Shown here: positions 17,416 to 26,535 of the stretch, piece after piece
How the letters are laid out: every line of letters starts with the position of its first letter
Position numbering within the stretch: position 1 is the stretch's first letter
NCBI GenBank assembly: GCA_030615605.1
Contig: JAUWYY010000002.1
Location: 1 to 64,000 of the forward strand
Reading direction: 5' to 3'
Length of the DNA: 64,000 bases
Origin: a bacterium
GTDB lineage: Bacteria; Armatimonadota; Zipacnadia; Zipacnadales; Zipacnadaceae
Translations under genes and position numbers: made by a program
The notes under the pieces: generated by a model
The model's database searches: none
What the model was told of the DNA's origin: nothing
What the model saw: the letters and a program-made list of their open reading frames with translations, nothing else

Positions 17416-19005
17416 CTATGGTTGGCGCCGTGCAAACATTGCTGCCACCCACAGAATGACGCAGATGATGAGCAGGGGCAGGTCGCCGATGCGATGGTAG
17501 ATTGACAGGCCGCTCAGAGGATAGACTTTGGAAACTGTCAGGCCTTCTACGCCCGCATTGACCTGGGTGATGCGTTGTCCATAGGGGTCGATTATGGCCG
17601 AGGGGCCCATAGTGGCGGCCCGCACCACATAGCGGCGGCTTTCGACAGCGCGCAGTGAAGCGATGGCCCCGTGTTGCTGCAATTCCGGGCTGTAAGCCGC
17701 CCACGAGTCACTGGTTATGGCGACCAGAAGCTGGGCGCCCTTGCGACACAACTGGCGGTTAGGCCCCGCGAAGATTGCCTCCCAACAGATCAGAGTACCC
17801 AGCGGAACTTCGTATACCTGGAGCAGATTGCGCGCGGCTCCGGGCACAATGTTTTGGGAACGAATCGGATAGCGGCCCACCAGCCGGTTGAGCGGTCCCA
17901 GGTTCGGGACGTATTCGCCGAACATGACCAGGTCAACCTTGCGGTAGGTATCGAGAAGTTCGCCCTCACCAGAAAAAAGATAGGCAGAATTGTGCACCTG
18001 GCCGCCAGCTGCCTCCAGCGCGCCCATCAGCAGATAGGCACCTGTCTCCTTCGCGACCTGCTTGACTTCGTCGAGGTACTCGGGTGATTCGTTAAGCGCC
18101 ACCGGCAGGGAAGTCTCGGGCCAGACAATCAGGTCGGCTAACATGCGGCCAGCAGACGTGGACGTCCTATTGACATAGGTCAGTCGGCACCGCTCGGCAT
18201 CCTCCTCGGTGGTGGGATGTTGTATCGCCACGTTGCCCTGCACCACAACGGTCTTCAGGGGCTTGCCGGAGGCGATTTCTCTGACAGAGGGAGTGACAAA
18301 TGATCCGCTCTGAATAACCACCGCACCGCCCAGGATAACTGCAAAGACCACGGTCAGTCCTATGAGCACCGGTTTGGCCATCTGGGGATGAGCTGGCTGC
18401 CTGCCCTCGAGCCTTTCCAGACGGTGCTGGACAAATACGGAGGCGATCAGAGCATTGGTAAAGACTATGACCAGTGTGACGGCACCAGAACCCAGAACGC
18501 TGGCAATCTGCAGCAGCGACAGCATCTCGTATTGGCTGTAGGCTATATCGCCAAAGTTGACGGCCAGCGCCCCTATATGGCTGCGGATATACTCGACCAG
18601 AACCCAGGCAGCAGCCAGCGCTGCCGCGCGTGGCAGCAGGGACCTCACGGCGCGCAAATAGACTGCCAACCAGCCGAACACTGCAAAGAAGAAGCCCTGG
18701 AAGAGGGCCAGCAGAACCAGGGGCAAAACTCCGTACTGCGAGATATAGTAGAAGAACAGCCCGAAGAAGACCATTCCGTAGATGAGGCCGACCACGCCTC
18801 CCTGCCAGGGCCTGCGGACCTCGCCCAGAACGTAGAAAAGCGGAATCAAGGCTATCCAGGCCACAGCAGCTATCTCGGCAGGAGGGAAGCTGGTAAATAG
18901 CAAGACGGCCGATAGCACAGCGCCCGCTGCTAATACTATCCAGGAGATTGACGAGGCCGGCCGGGAGTTATTGGACCCAACTGTCACAGATTGAAATGCA
19001 ATCAT
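17416..19005 (-). CDS. lnt: Apolipoprotein N-acyltransferase
   Basis: Adds the third acyl chain to the N-terminal Cys of lipoproteins in the inner membrane, a step typical of bacteria with an outer membrane. 529 residues: six or more N-terminal helices, then a nitrilase-fold domain. The catalytic triad is visible as Glu297 (VWPETSLP), Lys356 (YRKVDLVMFGEYVP) and Cys407 (LICWEAIF). A final membrane helix ends the protein. Its presence fits the lipoprotein signals on the serpin and thioredoxin here. ATG with GAGGTGA somewhat far upstream. Confidence 0.95.
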   Translation of the reverse strand: MIAFQSVTVGSNNSRPASSISWIVLAAGAVLSAVLLFTSFPPAEIAAVAWIALIPLFYVLGEVRRPWQGGVVGLIYGMVFFGLFFYYISQYGVLPLVLLALFQGFFFAVFGWLAVYLRAVRSLLPRAAALAAAWVLVEYIRSHIGALAVNFGDIAYSQYEMLSLLQIASVLGSGAVTLVIVFTNALIASVFVQHRLERLEGRQPAHPQMAKPVLIGLTVVFAVILGGAVVIQSGSFVTPSVREIASGKPLKTVVVQGNVAIQHPTTEEDAERCRLTYVNRTSTSAGRMLADLIVWPETSLPVALNESPEYLDEVKQVAKETGAYLLMGALEAAGGQVHNSAYLFSGEGELLDTYRKVDLVMFGEYVPNLGPLNRLVGRYPIRSQNIVPGAARNLLQVYEVPLGTLICWEAIFAGPNRQLCRKGAQLLVAITSDSWAAYSPELQQHGAIASLRAVESRRYVVRAATMGPSAIIDPYGQRITQVNAGVEGLTVSKVYPLSGLSIYHRIGDLPLLIICVILWVAAMFARRQP

Positions 19006-19051
19006 AGCCGCAATAGTTCACCTCAAGACGATGCCGCAGGGGCCACCGGAG

Positions 19052-19369
19052 CTACAACTTCTCCGTTGCCAGCTTCTTCAGGAAACGCTCTATGCGAACA
19101 AGTGCCTCTCTCAGTTGCTCCATGCCGGTGGCGTAGGTGCATCGTAAATAGCCCTGACCACTCTCGCCAAAGGCATTGCCGGGAACCGCTGCCACCGCCT
19201 CTTCAAACAGCAATGCCTTGGCGAATTGTTCGGAGGTCAGGCCGGTATGCTCAACAGAGGGAAACGTGTAGAAAGCCCTTTTTGGTTCCCCACGGGCCAA
19301 TCCGATTTCGTTAAGACCCGCTGTAAAGAGGCGCCGACGCTGGCCAAAATGATTGCCAATATCTCGCGC
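19052..19369 (-). pseudogene. C-terminal remnant of a class I/II aminotransferase
   Basis: About 105 codons match only the small C-terminal domain of PLP-dependent aspartate-type aminotransferases: RRRLFTAGLNEIGL, FYTFPSVEHTGLTSEQFA, VAAVPGNAFGESGQGYLRC and the closing ERFLKKL. The catalytic lysine and the large PLP domain are missing; upstream the frame degenerates into unrelated sequence before secF. The surviving part is well conserved, so truncation looks recent. It is wedged between lnt and secF with no own start signal. Confidence 0.75.
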
Positions 19370-19465
19370 ATTGGCAGTCTCCTTGCAAGGTGTTAGTTCG
19401 CGGTACCAGGAAGCCAATCCGAGGCCTTGACTGAGCAGGCCACAACCCGACACAGCCAAACCAGT

Positions 19466-20605
19466 CTAGAAGCGACGCCTACTGCTCTTGTCGCCGCGGC
19501 GCTTGCGGCGCTCGCGCCGCTCTTCGCGCTTTTCCTCCTGCGCATCTTCTTTGGCCCGTTGGATGGCCTCTTCGCTGCTCTTCTTCTCCGGTTTGCTCTC
19601 TTTCTCTGTAACCTGCTCCGGAGCGCCGCCCCCCTCGCTGGCACTTGCGCCGACGTAGGCGGGTCGCCGGCGGCGCTGTTCGACGGTGACCTCACGGCGC
19701 TCCCACAGCACAACAAAGGGACTGGCCACGAATATAGAGGAATATGCTCCGGTGGCAATACCGATAATCAACGCCAGCGAGAAGGCGTGGATAGCCGGCC
19801 CGCCAAAGAAGAATAGAGCAATCAGAGCAAACAATGTTGTGACAGTGGTGTTTATTGAGCGAGTCATGGTTTGCAGCAGACTGGTATTGACTATGTCGGC
19901 AAAGCGACTGCCCCGATACAGCCGCATATTCTCCCTGATGCGGTCGAAAATCACCACTGAGTCGTTTATTGAGTAACCAATGACAGTCAGTATTGCTGCC
20001 ACGAACTCGCTATTCAGCTCAGCACCCAGCAACGACATCACTCCGACCACTATTAACACGTCGTGAATTAATGCCACAACTCCTGCCACGCCGAAGCGAA
20101 ACTCATAGCGAATAGCAATATAGATCAGGATCAGAATAGCACCAAGGATCAGCGATAGCAGTGCGGTGTTGCGCAGCCGCTCACCTACTACCGGACCAAC
20201 CAGATCGCGGCCCAAAACCTTGGGAGTGCCAGCCCGATCGCCGAAAAGCTCCTGGAGCCCTCCAGCTACTTGCTCAGCCTGCTGGGCAGCGGTATCTTCG
20301 TCCTTAGTAGCCGTGCGAATAAGCAATTCCGTCGTACCGGAGACCTGTATCTGACACTTGCTCAATCCATACCCATCGAGCATAGCCCAAGTTTGGGCAA
20401 CAACATCGGCAGTCGAATGCTGCGAATCCGTCAGCGAACGCTCAAACCCATACTTCATCAGGGTGCCGCCCGTGAAGTCAATGCCGTAGTTCATCCCCTT
20501 CGTGACCATGCTGACCATTCCCACCACTATGACCACGAGGGAAATGATGAGCCACAGCTTGCTGCGGCCGATAATGTCTAAGTTGCTGCGCCGGAAAAAG
20601 TCCAA
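19466..20605 (-). CDS. secF: Protein translocase subunit SecF
   Basis: 379 residues, six membrane helices. Begins after AGGAGG with a TTG start (20605). Family blocks: GIDFTGGTLMKYGF in the first periplasmic domain, then IYIAIRYEFRFGVAGVVALIHD, GYSINDSVVIFDRIREN and NTTVTTLFALIALFFFGG. The C-terminal 65 residues are an unusual cytoplasmic tail rich in Glu, Lys and Arg (EEKREERRERRKRRG), reaching well beyond the last helix. Acts with SecD to drive proton-motive-force-dependent release of secreted proteins. Downstream partner of secD, 43 bases apart. Confidence 0.95.
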   Translation of the reverse strand: MDFFRRSNLDIIGRSKLWLIISLVVIVVGMVSMVTKGMNYGIDFTGGTLMKYGFERSLTDSQHSTADVVAQTWAMLDGYGLSKCQIQVSGTTELLIRTATKDEDTAAQQAEQVAGGLQELFGDRAGTPKVLGRDLVGPVVGERLRNTALLSLILGAILILIYIAIRYEFRFGVAGVVALIHDVLIVVGVMSLLGAELNSEFVAAILTVIGYSINDSVVIFDRIRENMRLYRGSRFADIVNTSLLQTMTRSINTTVTTLFALIALFFFGGPAIHAFSLALIIGIATGAYSSIFVASPFVVLWERREVTVEQRRRRPAYVGASASEGGGAPEQVTEKESKPEKKSSEEAIQRAKEDAQEEKREERRERRKRRGDKSSRRRF

Positions 20606-20648
20606 GTCAAGTAAGCCTCCTCAGCAAGTAGCGGCGAGAATACCAGGC

Positions 20649-22643
20649 CTATTGCTCTGAGCGGGGCTTGACCCCGTAAAGAGCCAGATTGTGTCCCAAT
20701 GAGGTGCGCCCCATGATTGTGATCATCCAGCGAGTCACTGTCACCGCAGTAAACAACGATACACAAATTCCCAGGAACAGCACCACCGCGAAGCTCTTAA
20801 TCAGGCTGGTACCCAAGAAGTACAGCACTGCGGCCACAATAAGCGTAGTCACATTGGCGTCGAGGATCGCGGTCCAGGCGCGGTTGAATCCCGCCTCGAC
20901 AGCCGAGCGCATCGTCCGCCCCGACCACAATTCCTCTTTCAACCGCTCGAATATGATGACATTAGCGTCTACAGCGAATCCAATTGAGAGAATCAGCCCA
21001 GCCACGCCGGGCAGTGTCATTGTCGCTTTGACGAAGACCAGCACTGCCAGCACCAAAAGCACGTACAAGATGAGCGCGACTCCCGCCACCATACCCGGCA
21101 GGCGGTAGAATCCGATCATAAACAGAATCACAAATCCAAAAGCAATACCACCAGCGATTAGGCTACGGTTGATGGTATCCTGGCCCAGAGTAGCACTGAC
21201 GGTGCGATTTTCGGCAATTTCCAGAGGTACCGGCAGGGCACCAGCATTCAGCAGCAGGGCGATATCGCCGGCCTCCTGCGCGTCGAAGTTGCCTGTGATA
21301 CGTCCACTGCCACCAGTAATAGCAGACTCGATCACGGGAGCCATCTGGCACTCCCCATCCAGTACGATGGCCATGATCTCACCGATGTTATCACGGGTAA
21401 ACTCCCCGAAAGCAATCTGCTTATCATTCTTCAACTCAAAGGCAACCACAAAGTCCATGGTCTGGCCGGGCTGGGGCCGGGAATTGCTCTTCAGATCAGC
21501 GCCGGTGAAAGCTTGCTCGGATTCGTGGTACACCTGCGGCCAGGGTACCACGTCATTACTGGCCGCGTCCATCCACTGGCTGTAGTCATCAGCTTCCGCC
21601 GCTCCCCCAGCGAGGGTGTAGCGCGCAGGAATGAGCCGAAATTCGAGCTGAGCTGTGCTCCTAAGAATACCCAGTACGCGCTCGGGATCCTTGACCCCCG
21701 GTAGCTCGACGATAATCTGGTCGTCACCCTGCTCCTGAATGACCGGCTCGCGGATCTCGCTCATATCATACAACCGCCGGCTTACAATATTCTTGACCTT
21801 GTCGGCGGTATTCTTCCCGATAAAGACAGTCTCCGGTTCCTTCTGTTCAATCTCCACTCTCGGATAGTTGCTCTGCAGGAATTCGTAAACTATCTTCTGA
21901 TGCTTCGCGACAGTGCCTTCATCATTTGCTCGCGTCCTTACTACCAGTAGACTGGGTGTCGGCACCTCCACGGTGATTTCATCGGTGGGCACCCCCTGGC
22001 GCACCAGCAGAGCCCTGACCTTTTCCCGCAGGCTGGCCCGCGTTTCCCCGGGCTGATAGCCCTGGAGTTCGCTTGGCTCGTCCTCCGTGGCGGCCTCCTG
22101 GTCAAGCCTCACCAGCGGCTTGTCCTCATCAAGTGAAGTAAAATGCATGGTGGCCTGGGACAGACAGCGCAGCACTACGTGAGCTCCCCCCTGCAGATCC
22201 AGTCCCAGCCTAATCTGGGGGCTGGGCGGATAAATAGCCAGATTGCCAAGCTGCCAGAGGGGTTTCTGGCCAGCTTGCGAGGGCGGTATTTGCGGCTGGC
22301 CCACTCCCTCAAAGTTCTCCTGAAGAATCTGGGTGACCGCTTGTTTGTCTCTCTGCACATCTTCATCGATGACCGCCGTCATCTCAACCTCTAGCGTGGA
22401 GTTGTCAAGCAGAGCTGCCGACATGATGGACACGCCGGCGTTTTCCAGCAACCTCTTAATCCGCTCAGCCTCTGCCTCGCGCTCCTCGGGCTCAGAAACC
22501 AGCGGATCAGCAAACTGGTACCGGAAAGTGCTCGGAACGGGGCCGCGCGATTCCGGGGAGCGAATTGGGGCAAACCCTATCAAGAAACTAACAGCAAACA
22601 GAACGATGATTGTTGCAATCCAATATTTATGCCGAGATGGCAT
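20649..22643 (-). CDS. secD: Protein translocase subunit SecD
   Basis: 664 residues from ATG 22643, which has AAAGGAGA at ideal distance; an in-frame upstream ATG is less likely. N-terminal membrane helix, large periplasmic domain with LGLDLQGGAHVVL, and the SecDF membrane signature including LPGVAGLILSIGFAVDANVIIFERL towards the end, shown here only in part (GLILSIGFAVDANVI). Longer than E. coli SecD (615) because of an enlarged first periplasmic domain (roughly residues 150-260). Transcribed with secF from the consensus promoter at 22828. Confidence 0.95.
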   Translation of the reverse strand: MPSRHKYWIATIIVLFAVSFLIGFAPIRSPESRGPVPSTFRYQFADPLVSEPEEREAEAERIKRLLENAGVSIMSAALLDNSTLEVEMTAVIDEDVQRDKQAVTQILQENFEGVGQPQIPPSQAGQKPLWQLGNLAIYPPSPQIRLGLDLQGGAHVVLRCLSQATMHFTSLDEDKPLVRLDQEAATEDEPSELQGYQPGETRASLREKVRALLVRQGVPTDEITVEVPTPSLLVVRTRANDEGTVAKHQKIVYEFLQSNYPRVEIEQKEPETVFIGKNTADKVKNIVSRRLYDMSEIREPVIQEQGDDQIIVELPGVKDPERVLGILRSTAQLEFRLIPARYTLAGGAAEADDYSQWMDAASNDVVPWPQVYHESEQAFTGADLKSNSRPQPGQTMDFVVAFELKNDKQIAFGEFTRDNIGEIMAIVLDGECQMAPVIESAITGGSGRITGNFDAQEAGDIALLLNAGALPVPLEIAENRTVSATLGQDTINRSLIAGGIAFGFVILFMIGFYRLPGMVAGVALILYVLLVLAVLVFVKATMTLPGVAGLILSIGFAVDANVIIFERLKEELWSGRTMRSAVEAGFNRAWTAILDANVTTLIVAAVLYFLGTSLIKSFAVVLFLGICVSLFTAVTVTRWMITIMGRTSLGHNLALYGVKPRSEQ

Positions 22644-22827
22644 CCTTGCCTCTCCTTTGCTACGCCGAAAACAGTCGCAGGCAGTACACACAATACGCAA
22701 CCAGCCAGTCAATGACGCAACCGAGGCCGGGACAGCAAGCCCGACCCCAGCCCATCAAACCAGCCAGAATTGTGACATCCAAGCCGCACCACGGTCAGCG
22801 GCCAAAGACTGAACAATAAGCGAAAGC

Positions 22828-22856
22828 ATTATAAGTCTGTGTGGCCAAACTGTCAA
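22828..22856 (-). promoter_or_regulatory. Perfect consensus promoter of secDF
   Basis: Minus strand TTGACA (22851-22856), 17 bases, TATAAT (22828-22833). It leaves a leader of about 175 bases before secD in which I see no clear secondary element. Confidence 0.78.
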
Positions 22857-22877
22857 GCTCACCTCCGCCCAACTGAC

Positions 22878-22906
22878 TTGACAAACCCGGTGATTGCAGC
22901 TACTCT
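22878..22906 (+). promoter_or_regulatory. Possible promoter of the Usp gene
   Basis: TTGACA at 22878-22883 with a weak -10, TACTCT, 17 bases on. It diverges from the secDF promoter. Nothing else is recognisable between 22644 and 23006. Confidence 0.4.
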
Positions 22907-23006
22907 CTTATGACGCGTAGGAGCCGGCCCACATCAGCAGACCCGGTCATCGCAAGCCAGAGGGCCTCAGCACCAAACTTCAAAATGACACATCGGGAGA
23001 CTGCCT

Positions 23007-23834
23007 GTGCCTGAGTATACTGTGGCAGTGGCGTTGTCCAACCCCGCCAACGTTCCTAAACTTATTCACATTGCCGCACTGATAGCCACAGAGCACCACG
23101 GTGGGCTTGTTGTGACCAGCGTAGTGCCCGCTCCCGATGAAGAGACGCCCGCCTCTGGCCACGATCCCGATGCGTTCGATAAGGCTCAGAGCCTAGTTCA
23201 GCGCGGCTACGAGGCAGCCCTGGCTCGCGGCCTTCAGTGCGAGAGGTCCGTGGCCGTCGGCCAGCATATTCATGAAGGTATTGTCAATGTCGCCGAAGGC
23301 CACCAGGCCAACCTGCTGGTGATGGGAATGTCGGAGTCTCCCCATCCTCTACTGGAGGCATCTGACATAGAGTTTGATCGCGTCGTTGATGCAGTAGCGG
23401 CCCATGTGCCGTGTAATGTGCTGGTAGCCAAGTTTCGTGACGGCATGCATTTCGATAGCGCTCTGGTCTTGGTATCGGACCATATTGATTTCAGAATGGC
23501 TGAACAAGTCATTGTCCCACTACATCGCCGGGCCGGAGTTGAGATCGAGTTTGTAAATCTCGCAGCCTCTCAGCAGCAAGTCGGGCAGGCGCGCACACAA
23601 GTCAACCAGTGGTTGGAAGAGGCCGGGCTCACTGGCTGTGGTCACCTCACAGTCCAGGTCGGTGAAGAGACCGCTGATGCCATCATCGAGGCCAGCAAGA
23701 GCTATGACCTGATCCTTCTCGGGACTCCCCCGTTGCACCAGCTCAAACACCGGCTACTGGGAACGGTGGCTGAACAGGTGGTGGCCAATGCCCACTGCAC
23801 CACCTTGCTGATGCTGCCTGCTGAGAAGGATTGA
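23007..23834 (+). CDS. Tandem universal stress protein
   Basis: 275 residues made of two Usp (UspA-like) alpha/beta domains. Domain 1 runs to about residue 145 and ends PCNVLVAKF. Domain 2 ends with LGTVAEQVVANAHCTTLLML, which resembles the usual G-x2-G-x9-G-(S/T) ATP-binding tail without keeping it strictly (LLGTPPLHQLKHRLLGT). Domain 1 has LLVMGMSE. GTG start with GGGAGA 6 bases before. Role in stress response or as a transport-linked regulator is inference. Confidence 0.8.
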   Translation: MPEYTVAVALSNPANVPKLIHIAALIATEHHGGLVVTSVVPAPDEETPASGHDPDAFDKAQSLVQRGYEAALARGLQCERSVAVGQHIHEGIVNVAEGHQANLLVMGMSESPHPLLEASDIEFDRVVDAVAAHVPCNVLVAKFRDGMHFDSALVLVSDHIDFRMAEQVIVPLHRRAGVEIEFVNLAASQQQVGQARTQVNQWLEEAGLTGCGHLTVQVGEETADAIIEASKSYDLILLGTPPLHQLKHRLLGTVAEQVVANAHCTTLLMLPAEKD

Positions 23835-23933
23835 GGGCGACGACTCGAGTAATTTGCAAAATTCTGAGTTAGCAGGGAGGAGAGGGGAGGGCAAACGGAG
23901 AACTGGTAGAGGAAGTGCAGGTAGGAGATACAA

Positions 23934-24530
23934 GTGAGCAACGAGTTTGAAAACCTGGATCTGGATATCGATCAGCCGGAGCCAGCCCCAAGGCGCCACA
24001 ACCAGGCTGTCCCCCCGCAACTGTACGCGCTGGTGGCTATACTTCTTGCCGTGGCCTGCGCGTATTTGGTTTGGCTGCATGGCCAAGACCGATGGATCAT
24101 AGAAGACCTCCAGGAACGAGCTCAGGGAAGTAACGACCAGTATAAGAAGCTGAGTGTCCCCGGCAAGGAAGTCAAGGATGCTCTCACCACGCTGGCCGAC
24201 CACGCTGCTAACGAGGCCGAGCTATATCGCAGTCGGGGCAGCCGGGAGCAGGTGCTATCGAATATTGCCCGCGCCCGGTACCTGCTTAGCCTGGCTGAGA
24301 AGCTAAAGGCCTGCAGCACCTGCCCGGAACGCGAGATGGGCCGGATTGATGCCAAGCTAACCAAGTTGATAGACAAGCTGCAACCGACCCAAGAAGAGAC
24401 GGCCAGGCTTGAGCCACCCACGGACAGCCACACACCTGGCCCGGCGTTGGAAAAAAAGATACCCCAACCTCAGCCGGAGCAACCTGAAGTCTCCGGCGAG
24501 AACCACTCTGGAGGTGAGTCCGATGCGTAA
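23934..24530 (+). CDS. Membrane-anchored hypothetical protein
   Basis: 198 residues, not recognised. An acidic N-terminus (EFENLDLDIDQPEPAP) leads to one membrane helix (LYALVAILLAVACAYLVWL), then a helical, probably coiled-coil domain with a CSTCPE pair of cysteines near residue 130, and a Pro/Gln/Glu-rich disordered tail. GTG start. Its last 8 bases overlap the start of the next gene (ATGCGTAA), so the two are translated together, suggesting a joint envelope function. Confidence 0.65.
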   Translation: MSNEFENLDLDIDQPEPAPRRHNQAVPPQLYALVAILLAVACAYLVWLHGQDRWIIEDLQERAQGSNDQYKKLSVPGKEVKDALTTLADHAANEAELYRSRGSREQVLSNIARARYLLSLAEKLKACSTCPEREMGRIDAKLTKLIDKLQPTQEETARLEPPTDSHTPGPALEKKIPQPQPEQPEVSGENHSGGESDA

Positions 24531-25212
24531 TGTGTACCTGGTCGCAGTCGCAGTGACGCTTTTAGTTAGTGCTGCTGTTGTTTCGGCAGAACCGTCAATG
24601 ATGGGCTACAGCGGATTGCTGATGGTTCCGACCACTGACACCGTGAACGACGGGGGCTACAATGTCGCGATAAGTAGCAGTGAATTGAGCGGCTGGGATG
24701 ACCGCGCTTACCTTGCCAACTTCGGCCTGCAGGACGGCCTGGAGGCCGGCATATGGTGGTGGCACCCGGAGCACGGCAACAAGGAGACATTGCTGAATAT
24801 CAAGTACCGGTTCGAGTCAGGCACGCCCGGCCGCGCTAGCCTGGCGCTTGGCGTAAGCGACGTCACCGATGAGATAGATACTGCTGTCTACTTCGTGGCC
24901 AGCAAAGATGTGGGCCAGCCGATCGGGACAACCATTGACGGCAAGCCAATAAGCCGGCTTACCCTGCACGGCGGTATCGGCGGCGGTTGGATTGACGACT
25001 TCTTCTTCGGCCTCGAAGCCCGACTGGGGGATCGTCTTACGCTGATAGCCGAGCATTTCAACGACGATCTCAGCATAGGCGCACGGCTGCGATTATGGCG
25101 ACACGTTGCGGTCGACGCCGGGTATATCGGCACCGAAAACTGGTCGGCCAATCTCAGCTACAACTACCCGCTGAGCACGACCGGCGCGTTGCAGCCGGTA
25201 ATCGGTGACTAG
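24523..25212 (+). CDS. YjbH-like outer-membrane beta-barrel protein
   Basis: 229 residues. ATG 24523 has GGAGGTGA 5 bases ahead and opens a clear Sec signal peptide (VYLVAVAVTLLVSAAVVSAE). The mature start MMGYSGLLMVPTTDTVNDGG resembles YjbH/exopolysaccharide outer-membrane proteins, and alternating strands such as LTLIAEHFNDDLSIGARLR follow. A second protein of the same general type is encoded at 61555-62391. Predicted outer-membrane location; role in polysaccharide export is only a family-based guess. Confidence 0.65.
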   Translation: MRNVYLVAVAVTLLVSAAVVSAEPSMMGYSGLLMVPTTDTVNDGGYNVAISSSELSGWDDRAYLANFGLQDGLEAGIWWWHPEHGNKETLLNIKYRFESGTPGRASLALGVSDVTDEIDTAVYFVASKDVGQPIGTTIDGKPISRLTLHGGIGGGWIDDFFFGLEARLGDRLTLIAEHFNDDLSIGARLRLWRHVAVDAGYIGTENWSANLSYNYPLSTTGALQPVIGD

Positions 25213-25257
25213 CGAACCCTGACCCTACGCTCCCCAGGTAGCTTGGTATCCAGACCC

Positions 25258-25510
25258 ATGGGCAGCTCGCTATGGGGGACTATGGTGTTGGTGGGCGTAA
25301 TCGGCGCCGTAATCTCGCTGAGGAGTGACCTACGACGGCCAGACCGCAGAGCTGTCTTCTGTCCCGTACCTGCTAGCCGGCGAGACTACGATGGTACCCG
25401 TGGACTTCTTTGAAAAGGCTCTGGGAGTGCCCACACACGTAGATACTGTCGGTGGCGTGATACTTTTCGAGCGTGATGATGCGGTAGGACGCATCTCTTT
25501 CGGGAAGTAG
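25258..25510 (+). pseudogene. Frameshifted fragment of a copper-amine-oxidase-N-like secreted protein
   Basis: From 25325 a 61-codon frame encodes a PF07833-like stalk domain (VTYDGQTAELSSVPYLLAGE, MVPVDFFEKALG). Its own in-frame stop lies just upstream. From ATG 25258 a different frame gives a hydrophobic, signal-like start (MGSSLWGTMVLVGVIGAVIS). Joining them needs a one-base shift near 25320. I read this as a broken short secreted gene; a separate short ORF starting at GTG 25325 cannot be excluded. Confidence 0.4.
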
Positions 25511-25548
25511 GCGATTACTTCAGTAGTTGCGCACCGAGCACAGACTAT

Positions 25549-25578
25549 CCATGCTCCAGCACGTCGGCTGGAGCATGG
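25549..25578. terminator. Hairpin terminator between convergent genes
   Basis: 12-bp perfect stem (25549-25560 with 25567-25578) and 6-base loop, followed on the plus strand by GTTTCTCC. It lies between a plus-strand and a minus-strand gene and may act in both directions. Confidence 0.65.
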
Positions 25579-25606
25579 GTTTCTCCAGGACCCTAGCAGC
25601 TACTGG

Positions 25607-26374
25607 CTACTCTTCTATGTCTACCTCAATGACAGACACGTTCTCCGGCCGCGGCGGTTTCTGCTCGCCTCTGTCCCGACGCTCGTAGTATCCTGTTAGC
25701 GCGTGAATCACCAATAGTGCGAGTCCAACGGCAGCCAGGAGGATGGCGACCTGCAGTTGGGGGCGATAGTCCGGAACGCGTGTAGGTGTCAGAAACTCCC
25801 ACGATACTAATGTCGCCGACAGGAACAGCAGGACGATGCCCGCCTTGAGGTTGCGCAGCCGATCGGTCTTCTTGACCATCTCGATTCGCGCCGGCGCTGC
25901 GCCTTCACCGGCCTCGACGGCCACGTACGCTCGGCGACCAAAGGCCCTCACGATGAGATTCATGAGCAAGAGCAGCAGTCCCGTAACAACGATAACTAAG
26001 CCAGCTTGCAGCAGCTCATCGTTGCCCCTGCCTCTTCCCGTATTTAGAGCTAAACCCGAAGCGAACACACAAGCACCTACAATAAGCACTATGAGACCCG
26101 CCCGGAGGAGGGTGACAGACTGAACGCCAGTCCTTACCACTGCGGGGAGTGGGACTTGTGGCATGTCCGGCCCCCTCTCCTCCCCAGCCATTTGCGGCAG
26201 TTCCAGGGACGGGAGGTCGGTGATCCCCTTTTCTATCAGCAGCTTCCGCTCCTCAAACAGGCCTTTCACCTGCTTGTCCAGAAGTGAGAGCCAGTAAGCC
26301 CGCAGCCCAATGACGCTGAGAACCGGGATTCCCACGACGACAAAGGCAACCGCAACTATCGCCAATCCGACCAT
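25607..26374 (-). CDS. Predicted inner-membrane protein, possibly DUF6249-like
   Basis: 255 residues, ATG preceded by GGAGGAGG. One N-terminal helix (LAIVAVAFVVVGIPVLSVIG), a charged cytoplasmic segment with FEERKLLIEKGITDLPSL, two central helices, a basic connector and two more helices near the C-terminus; acidic tail. The 'RxxxIEKG' stretch resembles small membrane regulators found beside ECF sigma genes, but I cannot name a function. It diverges from the secreted protein and sigma factor operon at 26536, sharing an intergenic region that carries an inverted repeat. Confidence 0.65.
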   Translation of the reverse strand: MVGLAIVAVAFVVVGIPVLSVIGLRAYWLSLLDKQVKGLFEERKLLIEKGITDLPSLELPQMAGEERGPDMPQVPLPAVVRTGVQSVTLLRAGLIVLIVGACVFASGLALNTGRGRGNDELLQAGLVIVVTGLLLLLMNLIVRAFGRRAYVAVEAGEGAAPARIEMVKKTDRLRNLKAGIVLLFLSATLVSWEFLTPTRVPDYRPQLQVAILLAAVGLALLVIHALTGYYERRDRGEQKPPRPENVSVIEVDIEE

Positions 26375-26423
26375 TGAATCCTACCTCCTCCACGATCTGG
26401 TAGCTGTGTTTGTCTGTTCGCTA

Positions 26424-26519
26424 GTTTAGATGCCACCCTCCGGGTCAAAGGTTGCAGTTGGCGGGGCAAAGAAGTATGATAGCGAGTGCAACCAAATCGC
26501 GCTCGTGCGGCATCTAAAC
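26424..26519. repeat. 11-bp inverted repeat pair in a divergent promoter region
   Basis: GTTTAGATGCC (26424-26434) and its exact complement GGCATCTAAAC (26509-26519), 74 bases apart, bracket the plus-strand promoter. Could be paired operator sites or the ends of a lost small element. Confidence 0.45.
26452..26480 (+). promoter_or_regulatory. Promoter of the sigma-factor operon
   Basis: TTGCAG (26452-26457), 17 bases, TATGAT (26475-26480); leader about 50 bases to the ATG at 26536, which has AAGGGGG in front. Confidence 0.55.
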
Positions 26520-26535
26520 GACTAAGGGGGACGTG

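Noticed and set aside
24409-24522. Upstream extension of the beta-barrel gene at 24523
   Set aside because: It overlaps the preceding gene in another frame and would bury a clear signal peptide that has its own strong ribosome site.
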